Below, one piece after another: positions 46,008 to 56,519 of a stretch of DNA of 64,000 nucleotides (position 1 is its first letter; the number at the start of each line of letters is the position of its first letter). Source of the DNA: Prostheceraeus crozeri (Eukaryota > Platyhelminthes > Polycladida > Euryleptidae); the NCBI GenBank assembly GCA_907163375.1, contig CAJQUW010006162.1, positions 279,903-343,902 of the forward strand, read 5' to 3'. The notes beneath the pieces were generated by a model that did not search any database, had not been told where the DNA came from, and was given only the letters and a program-made list of their open reading frames with translations. The position numbers were made by a program, and so were the translations under genes.

Positions 46008-46185
46008 AGCTGCAGTTGTTACACGTAGACCACGCGTTCCATTTACCGACAAGTTTGAGTGATGGTTTTCTAATCCTTGTTGGCAAGGAGCGCCTGAAAC
46101 GCTGCAATTGTTGCATGTGGACCATGAGGCCATTGTCATGAGGCACCGATAAGCTCGAGTGATGGCAAGGAGCACGTGAAACTGC
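46008..46185. repeat. Tandem duplication of a 85-92 bp unit
   Basis: Unit 1 starts GCTGCAGTTGTTACACGTAG and unit 2 GCTGCAATTGTTGCATGTGG. Both end in GGCAAGGAGC-CTGAAAC. Overlapping open frames here on both strands come from the duplication. Confidence 0.8.
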
Positions 46186-46189
46186 GATT

Positions 46190-46630
46190 TTCCGATCTTC
46201 CCCAATGGGTCCAGAATCCAAAAATGTCTTCATCACACAATGACTACATACTGGGTCAGTTGACTGATTTGATGAACTATACTTGATACTCGGCATTCAA
46301 ATTAGCTTGTCTGTTGAGTTGATGCCTCCAATCTCTGTTGATGAAAAATTAAAATATATTCCGCACACAGGGACACTAGAATAGATACAAAAATTCACCT
46401 ATTTCACTAAATAAAATCAAAAGTTCAAATTAAGTGAATGAATCAACTAATTTTAGAAGCAATTTTAAATAAAATACTTAAATACGTCTTACGCAGCTTT
46501 GTACACAACGAGAAAAAAGTAAGATGCACGAACAAAATGCAACATGAATTTTAGGAACAATACAAACTCTGAAATGGATACACAAGAACATATCTAGAAT
46601 ACACATTAGTTCAGCGTAATGTTTCATTCG
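46190..46630. other. Intergenic, nothing assigned
   Basis: No gene or repeat recognised. Confidence 0.4.
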
Positions 46631-46954
46631 ATGCTATCAACATCAGTGGCAGATTAACAGCGAGCTTATGAATATGGTCTCAAAGTTAAAACTCAATTTA
46701 CAGATTTAGATAGGAGGGCTACTTAACAGAAATATTCAATACCCTAATTTTCTAACAACCATAATGATCACAATTCAAAAATAAGTTAAAGTGTAGCTTT
46801 GGAAGCTACCTTACAAAGCAAACACATTCAAGGAATAAACAAGAAAAATCATCAAATCAACAATGCGCTACTAAAAAAGTCAAAAATAAAAGCTGCATAC
46901 AACACATAGAACACGCAAAATATTTTCAGAAACAATGATCCCATTGCATTCGGA

Positions 46955-47176
46955 GAGTCTTCCTCTCTTGTGTATTTCTATAATTGTAGACACTGCTATC
47001 AGTGCTACATCGGAGAAACTCGCAGACATTTGCAGATACAGATTAATTACCACATCAAAGGCAATTCTCCATCTGAAATATCCTTGCACATACATCTTCC
47101 AGCATCCAAACAGTTCAAAGTTATAATCCAGACAAACTACCTAAAATCAGCAGAGACTGATCATCAAAGGGTATAA
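46955..47176 (+). pseudogene. GIY-YIG endonuclease domain, left copy
   Basis: It reads YFYNCRHCYQCYIGETRRHL then QIQINYHIKGNSPSEISLHI, ending SAETDHQRV. The Y.Y (GIY) and YIG motifs, the C..C pair typical of Penelope nucleases, the basic residue after GET and the following His are visible. The entry to the domain is frame-shifted relative to the right copy. Known Penelope-like elements have this domain C-terminal to a reverse transcriptase, which is absent here. Confidence 0.75.
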
Positions 47177-47741
47177 TGGAACATTATAAACAATCACACA
47201 ACGTCAGCATTTATGCATCGTTTTAATAATGTTTGTCAACTACAGTCATGTTCATAGCCACTTAGCTATCATTTTTCTTTTTAATTGTGATCATTATAGT
47301 TGTTAGAAAACATGTTAGTCAATATCTCTATGTGTACTATGAATAGCTAGAAATTTGATACTATATTCATAATCTCACTGTTAATTTGCCATTGATGTTG
47401 GTCACATCGACTTAAGCATGTACGATAACGGAAGAAAATTCTCATAACATAATGAAATAAGAATAAGTCTGACAGAATACCAGAAGCTTGGCAAAGTAGC
47501 TGTACCAACATCAATGGCAAATTAACAGTTAGCTTATGAACGTGATCTCAAATTATAAGCTCAATTTTAAGCTATTCATAGTACACATAGAGATATTGAC
47601 TAACATGTTTTCTAACAACTATAATGATCACAATTAAAAAGAAAAATGATAGCTAAGTGGCTATGAACATGACTGTAGTTGACAAACATTATTAAAACGA
47701 TGCATAAATGCTGACGTTGTGTGATTGTTTATAATGTTCCA

Positions 47742-47978
47742 TTATACCCTTTGATGATCAGTCTCTGCTGATTTTAGGTAGTTTGTCTGGATTATGACTT
47801 TGAACTGTTTGGATGCTGGAAGAATGTGCAAGGATATTTCAGATGGAGAATTGCCTTTGATGTGGTAATTAATCTGTATCTGCAAATGTCTGCGAGTTTC
47901 TCCGATGTAGCACTGATAGCAGTGTCTACAATTATAGAAATACACGAGAGGAAGGCTCTCCGAATTCAATGGGATCAT
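47742..47978 (-). pseudogene. GIY-YIG endonuclease domain, right copy
   Basis: 78 codons open: MIPLNSESLPLVYFYNCRHC, then YQCYIGETRRHLQIQINYHI, with a small in-frame-disturbing difference at SLHI-LPASKQ relative to the left copy. It is the better preserved copy at the N-side of the domain (LVYFY intact). It ends at the same DHQRV stop as its partner. Confidence 0.75.
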
Positions 47979-48349
47979 TGTTTCTGAAAATATTTTGCGT
48001 GTTCTATGTGTTGTATGCAGCTTTTATTTTTGACTTTTTTTAGTAGCACATTGTTGATTTGATGATTTTTCTTGTTTATTCCTTGAATGTGTTTGCTTTG
48101 TAAGGTAGCTTCCAAAGCTACACTTTAACTTATTTTTAAATTGTGATCATTATGGTTGTTAGATGTTAGAAAACTAGGGTATTGAATATTTCTGTTAAGT
48201 AGACCTCCTTTATAAAGCTGGAAATTGAGTTAAGAATTTGAGACTGAATTATGCTCATTCTTAATTTGCCACTGATGTTGGTAGCATCGACTGAAGCATG
48301 TGTGGTAAATGAAGAAAATTCTCATAAGATAATGAAATAAGAATACATT

Positions 48350-50520
48350 TGAAAAAAGTACTCAAAGCTTAGTTAAATATAGAAAAAACAGGTGAATGCA
48401 AAAGTGCCAGAACCTTGAATAATTATATAGAAAATATGCAAGAATCTGTAAGTTTTGCAAACACAAAATGTGAAGTAAATTTCATAAAATTAGATAAATA
48501 TAGAACTTGGATAATGACCAATGAAAAAATAAAAATAGAAAATATAAGAAGCGTGAATAAGCAAATAGAGAAAATTATATAGAAGATATAACCTAAGATA
48601 TGAAAATTAAAAAGACTATTTTGTGCAAATAGATCGAAAACACAATAATATTAGGAGCAGAAATGAAAAAATTCAGTGAAATGGCAAAACAATTAAATGT
48701 TCTATTGTCTTCCATAGACATAGAAAATATAGCAGAATAATGAAAAGACGTACAGATATACCACATTCAAACTCAAACTATATGTAGAAAGCTCCTGGAG
48801 ATTATCAGCAAGTTAGAAACATTTAGCATCGGTGTCTGTAGGAATCATTATGGACACGAATGACTCTCTGATGGACAGCTTTCAAACTATGTCGAGTCGG
48901 TTGTCATACATTGTCGATTGATTTCTTTGTAATTGTAATTTCTGCCCTATGACTTCCACTGACATTAGAGCGGGCATTTTGAAGTGAACAAATGTTGAGA
49001 TTTTGCAATACAATTCTGATCACAATAAAAATGCTTTTTTTGGTGAAGAGTTTTTGCGCAGATTCTCCGCGATTCGAATATTTCCGTCCTTATTGGCCAT
49101 GTGATAATAGAAAGCTGACTCTTTGTCTATGAGATCTGATTTAAAGATCTCACCACAAAAATAATTCGGTCGAATTGAAGTCTTTGTTTCATAAAAAGGC
49201 TTCATTTGCTTTTCAATAATTTCAAAGACTTTGAAAAATCATCAAACGCTTGATATTTATAGCTGTCTGAAGTACAGTCAATGTATTGCTTTTTCAAACG
49301 ATGATCAAATTGCTACATGCAGTTAGAAAATATCCAAAACTGCAAATCACTTCCAACTTTGATTGAAATGAAACATGTGACAATTACAGCGTCATACACA
49401 CGTGTATGTCGAACTGATTGCTTGATCAGACGAGGGCTTGTCAGCTGGGATCCCAACCAAAGTCATCGAGATGATTATGCGGCTGAACAATCAGCAAAAT
49501 CATCGAATTTCGTCAAACGTAGTCACATTGGATTTAGAATACACTTGATCTGTCACTGAGTGACACTACAATACCACTGAGAAGTCTTACTTCAAACCTG
49601 TGATGAAGGATTGGTCCCTTGGATACTCAGTTAGAATGCAAGGTACAACTGTGATCATGAACTTCATGGGATTGTTGTCTACAGACAAATGACGAGCAGT
49701 TGTCTAATTCTGAGGCTGTAAATGATCTACAAGCCACAGGAATTTTACGCACTCAACGCTTTTGCGACAGTAGCGGTGAGGCTGTCCTTTTGAGCAAGCG
49801 ATGATTGTTGACGATGCAACACTTGCGGGTGAATAGAAGTACTAAACGCATCATCATAACACATTTGATAAAAAACTGTCCCTCTCCGATTGTGTCAGGT
49901 TATTATGAGTCCGAATCAGCCGACACATCGACAGATCACGTAGGTGAACCCAGCGCTTCAGCAGGACATCCTTCACCTTTTGCAAACTCACTCAGATCTG
50001 TTTTATGAAAATTATTACGTTTTGAAACATGCTACTGATAAATTATTTCATCAGTATATAGTTTGTACACCAAATTATCCTAAGTTTTCAGAAGTCGCCA
50101 ATGAAACGAAATTTTCTTATTTCTAAGCAAGAAGGTAGTGACTGATCCGTTATGTAGGTGCGTTGAGTTGGCTGTCGTGCCAGGACTAAAAGCCGTGTGT
50201 AACGTCCATTGCCAAAAAAGTATTATCATATTCTTGAAAATATCCTTAAACGATGCATTTGGACTAACTAATGACTAATTCAAATGGCTTAAATTTGAAA
50301 AGCACGAGTTATCTCGTCATTGGCAATGGAATTTGACGAGTTCACTCGCGCATGGCTTAACCACGTCTCATTCCAGATCAATTCTATCTGAATGGTTACA
50401 TGATGGATCATTTATTCGGAGACATGTTTCACTAGACAAACTACCATAACAACGATCGATAAACAATGATACAATATATACAGGAATTGATGAAATGAAA
50501 AATCAATACAAGAAAGTGCT
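48350..50520. other. Intergenic, very A-rich then mixed; nothing assigned
   Basis: 48,350-48,780 is dominated by AAAAT/AGAAAATATA words, possibly the decayed tail of a retroelement. No exon or bounded repeat was recognised between 48.8 and 50.5 kb. Confidence 0.4.
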
Positions 50521-50529
50521 ACGAATATT

Positions 50530-50600
50530 CATGAGACAATGCGGATGATGAAATGACTTAATGTGCAATAATTTAGCAACGTTTGTATATGGAGTGCATA
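50530..50600 (-). repeat. Detached part of the left GIY-YIG arm, cut off by the transposon
   Basis: 'catgagacaatgcggatgat' to 'ggagtgcata' aligns with the reverse complement of 54,660-54,735. It continues the minus-strand GIY-YIG arm that resumes at 53,902 on the other side of the inserted transposon. Confidence 0.75.
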
Positions 50601-51271
50601 TCGACGCTATTTTGACTAACTAACGTAACTAACAAAAGTGGATATTTCATAAACGCTCAGAAAACGCAAGAATGTGTATTGCTAATATTTCAACTCCCAT
50701 TTGTGAGAAGATTAAGCATGATTTGAAGACATTAAGAGCTCATTATACCTACTTACAAATGACATGATACATAAGATAAATATGAAGATCTTGTGCTCAA
50801 TTTTGTGAGTTCATTACGGATACGTTAGTTAGTCAAAATACAGCAGTTCAGAGAGCTATGAATGATGTATGCAGATACGTTGGTTAGATCAGTTGAATAT
50901 TGGGGCTTAGGTTATTTAATGTTTCTTGTTTGTAGTTATGTAATCAAGAACTAATTTATCCAATTGCGTGACTGGATGGGAATTGATGCGAAGCAAGTGT
51001 TAGATTAAAATTTTGTTCAATCAGAGATTTTTTAGTCATTTCGCATAGTTCACTACACGTTGTGTCAATTGACAGCAGTTAAAGTTTTCTTCACGAAACA
51101 AACAGCACTCAGGCCTACTAAGTTGTCATCAATAATGTTCATCATTTCTCCCCTCTTCAAACTGCTGTTTGAAAATTAAACATCCAGCTTATTATGAACA
51201 GAAGTCTCATTAATGAATACCCGTACCTGTTTATTGATGAAAGTGGAAGCTAGTTCTACTAGAAGCAACTG

Positions 51272-52927
51272 TTATTGTAGGAAAATTACAAAAAAATGAT
51301 TCATAAATTCAGTCTCTGAAACCATGAGAACATGACAAATTCTCATAAAATAGTGACTAGATGCCGGGATAGCAAAAGAATGGCGCAGTTTCATAATGTC
51401 AGTCTTCTTCTCCGCTGTTATTCCTCGCTGACGCTGATACTTGTCACTCAATTTATATCTCTCCCAATTTCTTTTCAATTTCAGATACACTAATCCGGCG
51501 TTGCTGTAGGTTTGCGATATTGAAACCGAGTTTTCCCTGACGATGATCCATTTGGCCTTTGAAATCATAGCTTTCTGCTTTGTGACAGTTTGAGGCGTTC
51601 CAAAAAGAAATGATGCCAAGGATTTGTAGTTCCGAAAATCCCGGTAGGTCATTCGCCTGACATTCAGTAGATTTTTGGGCTGAGCCGTCTTGATGACTCC
51701 TACCCATTCGTCTGGTGACATAACTGAGATTTTGCGACTCGCTCGCTCAATCGAAGAATGATTAGAGTCGCCTTCATTTTGAGAATGTCCAGACTCGAAG
51801 AAGATGTGGTTGATTTCTTTTATTGACGTGCCTCGACGTAGAAAATCAAGAAAAGCGGCAATCAAAGTGTAGGATCGATTCTGAGACCCAGTAGCATCAC
51901 TAAAACAAACAACTGCTTCATATCCCTCCTTAGCTTTTTCATGCATGTAATCCACTAAACATGTAGCGACCTCATCCGTGCCTTTGCCTGTCTGATCCTC
52001 AGACCAAAAGAAACAATCGCCTTTTGAGGTATTCAGGTCATACGCAGTAAAATTCAAGCAGTTCAAGCGTCGAGAATAATAAAAGACAGACGTATCGCCT
52101 TTAGAACACACCAGTAGTCCTTCGAAATCGAAAACAATGGCAAGCAACTTGCGATCTTTCCCTAAGAGTGCCTTAGCCTCTTCCTTCCTTAACCGAGCTT
52201 CTTCTTTCCAAATCAAATGATGCTCTTGCTTTTCAAAAGCTTCTTTGTGTTTGGGATTTGGAGCATTTTTAGATTTTTCACAAGAAGCACATTGATCTTT
52301 CTTCGGATTGTGAATAGAGATGTTGGTCCCGTTGAAAACATTCGGGAAAACCGAGTAGGATCCTGGTTCTTCTCCTTTAGCTTCACGATCTTCTTTGTAC
52401 AGTTCATACCATTTTTGGATGGTGAAGTCTGGAGGTAAGTAAACCCTTTGTGAGTCATGCCTCGAGTAGTGGGAGGGCAACAGGGGCAAACTTTTCAGAA
52501 ATGCGTCCATCTAGTATCGCTCTTCCATAAATGCGCCTGCATTCGGATGAGGATGCTTCCCTCTCTGGTCTACATCTAGAATGCCACTTTCAGAGCGCTT
52601 AGAGAAAACAGTTCTAATCCATTGCTGCGAAATTCCCAATGTGTCTACATAGAATTTCTGACACACCTGAACAAGCATTTCGTCCTTATAAAAGAAATGG
52701 CGTAATGTCTTCTTTCTTCTACTGTATTCTTCTGTTGTTATCCTCTCTGCTTTGTCATCCTGAGAAGTTTGAATGATGAATCTCCTTTGCAAATTTGTTT
52801 CTCCTAAATTCCAAAAGTTTGCGAATATATCGCTTCGTTCATTCTCTGCAAATTTATTGTGACATTGTCTAGGGCATTTCCTTGGTGATTGCGACCGGCA
52901 TCCAATTTTCATACCTCGCTTGGGCAT
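51272..52927 (-). CDS. DUF7869-like transposase, one in-frame TAG
   Basis: From ATG at 52,927 the frame runs about 550 codons, with a single TAG (52,511-52,513) directly followed by ATG. N-terminal part: MPKRGMKIGCRSQ, then PRKCPRQCHNKF and RSDIFANFWNLGE (Cys-containing module), then VDTLGISQQWIRTVF and DQRGKHPHPNAG. After the TAG: PKKDQCASCEKSK (CxxC, near residue 75 of the second part), then the RNase-H-like core, IVFDFEGLLV, VVCFSDATGSQNRS, FFESGHSQNEGDSNHSSIE. These carry candidate metal-binding Asp/Glu residues. The module order equals that of many unnamed multi-copy animal proteins I believe to be DUF7869-like. Apart from the TAG it looks intact. Catalytic role is inferred. Confidence 0.8.
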
Positions 52928-53635
52928 CACTTGGTCTATACATATATTAGATATTCTTTTCCTCTACACTTTTCCTCTTGTCTGCGATAAACCCTAAATA
53001 TTAGACCCATCTGCAGTAGCGACACCATGAGTACCGTCATGTTCGTACGTCGGATCTTCATCGAATTTTCATCCATTTCCGAGGGCCGAGATCGAGTAAC
53101 AGAGGATCATTGTCTATGCCCTCACTATCGTACGTTTAGCACGGCTGATCGACAGATAATGAACATCGAAAACCACGCAAACATTGATGTTGCAGATACA
53201 CAGCAGTAAGCGGACACCTGCATCTGATGTCTTCCCACGCATTATGCATCATCTCGTTGATGAGAATCTGATCAAATATCTATGCCCTCAAGCAGCAGCA
53301 GAGCATACAAAAGTCAAGGGGGAAATTAGATCACAATTTGCAGGCGCAAATTGCAGCTGAGGAGTTGGACTTGGCAAAAGCAATGTTTTCAAAAGAAGCA
53401 CTGCGAATATAATGTGACATCAAATACAAGACCACTACCTGTACATCCAATGTTTCTCAAAAAACAACATTTTCAGAGGTACTCTCCAGCTTAACTAGAT
53501 ATTTGAATAGGCTTCTACCAAGCAGATACGATAGTTTGTCAGTAATGGATAGAGAACGACACAGTTGTAGATATTCTGTCTAACTAACGTAACTGACAGT
53601 TACGTTAGTTAGGCAAAATTAGAATTTGTAAAATG

Positions 53636-53840
53636 CAGATGCGTTTATTCGATAAAAAATCATTCCATGCTTACTAATTGAAATGTCAAAAAATTTTTAA
53701 TAGCCCTAATGAAGACTGAACCCTAAACAAAAAATGCCAGATGCGTTATTTCGATAAAATATCATTCCCATGCTACTATAATTGACATGTCAAAAGATGT
53801 TAATGACTCCTAAATGAAGACTGACCCTAATACATCCAAC
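53636..53840. repeat. Tandem duplication, 2 copies of about 100 bp
   Basis: 'cagatgcgtt.attcgataaa' to 'aatgaagactgaaccctaa' occurs twice in a row inside the transposon's right subterminal region, with about 85% identity by eye. Confidence 0.85.
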
Positions 53841-53901
53841 TTACAAAAAATACGAAAATCGAAAAATTTCAGATACGTTAGTTAGTCAAAATAGCGTCGA
53901 T

Positions 53902-54835
53902 ATGAGAATTTTAATATTATCCTTATCTGGGATATGTACTTGAAGCGATATATCAGATGGGGATCGACCTTTCACGTGTTCGTTTATCCTAGTATATATA
54001 TATGGCGTTTGGTTTCACCGAAGTAGCATTGACTGTAGTGCTCACAAGTGTATTTATCCACTACGGAAGATAACTAACTAAAAGGAATTGGATCCTTATT
54101 GCTTATAATATTTTGTGTTTTACAAGTGTTCAAGGCAATTCTTAAAATAGTAGTTTCTAAAGAACTATCTAAATGGCGAATATTACGTTTTATTTGAGAA
54201 AGAATAGTTGAAACATAGGGCAGTCTCCAAAATAGTTAAGTTTTTCGTTAGATTCTGTTAGGACGATCACATCGCTCAAGGACTTCATTTATTCTATCAG
54301 GATGATATTCGTTTTGAATAAAAAATATTCCTAACATTAATTTTGTTAAAATTTCGATCGGCAGAGAGACTGTTTACTTTTTTGAAATCTATTTACAAAG
54401 CCTTAATCACACTGTTATGAAAATCAGGACTGTAAGAGTCGTTATGAGTAGGCTATACAATAACGAATTTGTTTTTTTTCATCTAATTGGTTTCAATTCT
54501 GTATGAAAGTATTCATATCTAGAATATGCAAATTGCTGTAAGAACCGACAAATAGCTCAATTGTATGCTAGGATAAACGAACACATAAATTATCGACCAC
54601 TATCTGAAATGTCGCTTCATGTACATATCCCAAATAAAGATGATGTTAAAATTCTCATAAGCACTCCATGTTTCTGAATCATTGTACATTAAGACATTCC
54701 TTCATTCGCATTTCTCATGCAAGGCATGGTGGAAGCAAGTTTTGGGAACAAAAAATCGCCAAATCAGAAACCAATTCTATGTTAATCTAGTGTCAATGGG
54801 ACTTGTTTACTGCAAATCTTATAGTATTATGTAGT
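53902..54835. mobile_element. Second inverted pair of GIY-YIG segments
   Basis: 53,902-53,995 is the reverse complement of 54,567-54,656, so two nuclease segments diverge from a 570-bp centre. Both translate to the same family as the 46.6-48.3 kb pair (compare INEHVKGRSPSDISLQVHIP here with INYHIKGNSPSEISLHIHLP there). The left arm continues at 50,530-50,600 beyond the inserted transposon. Confidence 0.7.
54508..54834 (+). pseudogene. GIY-YIG endonuclease C-terminal part
   Basis: An open stretch of just over 100 codons without a starting Met: CCKNRQIAQLYARINEHI, then SEMSLHVHIPNKDDVKILI, then HSHFSCKAWWKQVLGT. It is homologous to the C-terminal half of the 46.9-kb nuclease. The GIY and YIG motifs upstream are not recognisable, so it is N-terminally decayed. 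Confidence 0.6.
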
Positions 54836-54839
54836 TCAT

Positions 54840-55850
54840 AGAGTAAGTATGTTAGGTAGAGTGGTAACTCGGCATTTATTAAATCCCCAATGTGTATACA
54901 GTTTCGATTTTATTAAATGAACTCAAGGGGGATAGAGGTGGTAATTGCTACCAAATGTGAGATATGCGCATTTTTGCAGCTTTGCAAAAATTAACACGGA
55001 ATTAATTGATCATGATTGTAATGCAGAAGGAAATGATATTATTTTACAGATCGTCCGTGTCATGACAGCCTTGGAGATTTATGTTTGTTAAATGAACAAT
55101 TCGATAGGTTGTTATTGCTTTCATGCTGAACCTCAAGAGAATCTTCTTGAGCGAGATCATGTCATAAGCAACCTGCCACTGGTAGAGCAAAATAACATAA
55201 TCAAAGACAATGATTTCAATTGACTTTGAGAGATGCAAATGAGTCCACATCACTATTCAGATATAAGAAATGAAACATTAATTCAGTGAATCATAAAATC
55301 ATGCCGATAAAAATCGAATTAAAAATATGAAATTTCAGCCGCGACAGCACAATAAGATCTCGACTTTTCATCGAAGACTTCCACTATAATGACGTTCATT
55401 AGATTTCCTTGATCATTAGCGTAATTTCCGCTTAGTTACGATCCTGTTAGCGAATGTTCATTCCTTTTGAAATCCAAATTGCCTCATACTACTTATAAAA
55501 GGACGTCATGTTGGTAGTATTTAAATTGGCAAAAATTTAGACTTTTTTCAAAACTGCTCAAATAATTTTTTGGACCGCAGGAATGTAATCTCCGCAAAAC
55601 ACTGAATATTTTCATATAAAAGTTTTCACTGTATACAGATACTTTTTTGAGTCGACACTCTACCTGTATATACTTACTCTATGATGTAGACAGCTTTCCT
55701 TTTTACAACACATTTTGAATTTTTTGATTCAAATTCAAATTTTACAATCATTTTAAGAATTTCTCCACTGATGATACCAATTCTCAATTAATCCATTCAA
55801 AATCGCAACTATCTACTCGCAAATAACTAAAATGACTAATGAGAACATGC
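54840..55850. other. Intergenic, nothing assigned
   Basis: AT-rich sequence with no exon or bounded repeat recognised. Confidence 0.4.
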
Positions 55851-55857
55851 AAATGAG

Positions 55858-56466
55858 TTATGATCTTACGCTAAAGTACCTATGGATGTCATTGTAGACT
55901 TCGATTACTGCGTCACGCTTAGAATACCAAAAATTGCGAATAATGTAGATTACACATCGAGGGGACAGGAAGACTTTTTCTGGAAGAATGGTATAATAAG
56001 TACCGGCACCTTCCAGTAGATCTAAATAATGGCCTTGAAGGATCGTCTCACCCTTCGGGAACAGGGTTCCGTATGTTGGGCAAACATATTTTTTATGGGC
56101 GATTAAGGTTTCGTTTAATTGGAATAGATAAAACTCGCTGTTATCATCGTCGGCATCTACCAGAAGAAGATTGTTGCAATTGAATTCTTTGGTGGCTGTT
56201 GGTTGTAGGTTATGGATTGTAAACGTATGTTCTTTGGTCTTGATTACCCGATCGCAGTTTCCAAGGAGTTGGATACAAATTTTGCAACAACATGACAGTT
56301 GCCTTGACAGGATAGCTCCTTTAAATGGACCCGGAATAACATTGTGAATTTTCATTGTGCTTGGGACTAGAACGGCACATTTGAAGGCTTGTATGCCTTC
56401 TTCATTGTTTTTGATCTCTGAATCGCTAATCCAAATGAAGGAGATTTTACTTGCTTGGGACTTCAT
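55858..56466 (-). CDS. Unrecognised 202-codon gene piece with Cys-rich 'TMKIH ... SCCCKIC' region
   Basis: The frame is open for 202 codons from ATG and a further 16 codons upstream (to a possible acceptor 'tgaattaag' near 56,513). It contains STMKIHNVIPGPFKGAILSR then QLSCCCKICIQLLGNC, and a second half with YVCPTYGTLFPKGETILQGH. A 'xTMKIH..(16-20)..R.LSCxC..C' arrangement is familiar from multi-copy invertebrate proteins of unknown function, often near transposons; I cannot name the family. It looks like the last exon of a longer gene or element. Confidence 0.45.
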   Translation of the reverse strand: MKSQASKISFIWISDSEIKNNEEGIQAFKCAVLVPSTMKIHNVIPGPFKGAILSRQLSCCCKICIQLLGNCDRVIKTKEHTFTIHNLQPTATKEFNCNNLLLVDADDDNSEFYLFQLNETLIAHKKYVCPTYGTLFPKGETILQGHYLDLLEGAGTYYTILPEKVFLSPRCVIYIIRNFWYSKRDAVIEVYNDIHRYFSVRS

Positions 56467-56519
56467 GTAATGGTAAAACTCTTCTGCCGATTGAACCGTG
56501 ACTTTGTTGTGCTTAATTC

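Larger units (their letters stand above)
46634..48345. mobile_element. Inverted pair of GIY-YIG endonuclease segments with terminal inverted repeats
   Basis: The left copy (46,634-47,470) and right copy (47,507-48,345) are inverted relative to each other, about 90% alike by eye. Each is itself bounded by inverted ends of about 150 bp, (T)CAACATCA.TGGCA.ATTAAC at one end and GTTAATTTGCCA.TGATGTTG at the other, with 'tctaacaacYataatgatca' inside. Between the ends lies a single GIY-YIG coding segment. The nuclease resembles that of Penelope-like retroelements, but no reverse transcriptase is present. Confidence 0.75.
50601..53901 (-). mobile_element. 3.3-kb TIR transposon carrying a DUF7869-like transposase gene
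   Basis: The left end TCGACGCTATTTTGACTAAC then TAACGTA is matched by the inverted right end (TACGTTAGTTAGTCAAAATA then GCGTCGA). TA borders both sides (ATAT is also possible). The same word occurs inside the ends at 50,818-50,840 and as an inverted pair at 53,579-53,620, so subterminal binding sites are likely. Its only gene is on the minus strand at 51,272-52,927. It sits in a GIY-YIG ORF whose uninterrupted partner lies 700 bp away, confirming both ends. Confidence 0.85.

Noticed and set aside
45830-46296. Overlapping frames of about 100 codons on both strands
   Set aside because: They arise from a local tandem duplication and have no domain or splice context.
46634-48345. LTR retroelement with inverted copies
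   Set aside because: No gag, protease, primer-binding site or direct long repeats bounding a coding region. The end repeats are inverted and the only domain is GIY-YIG.
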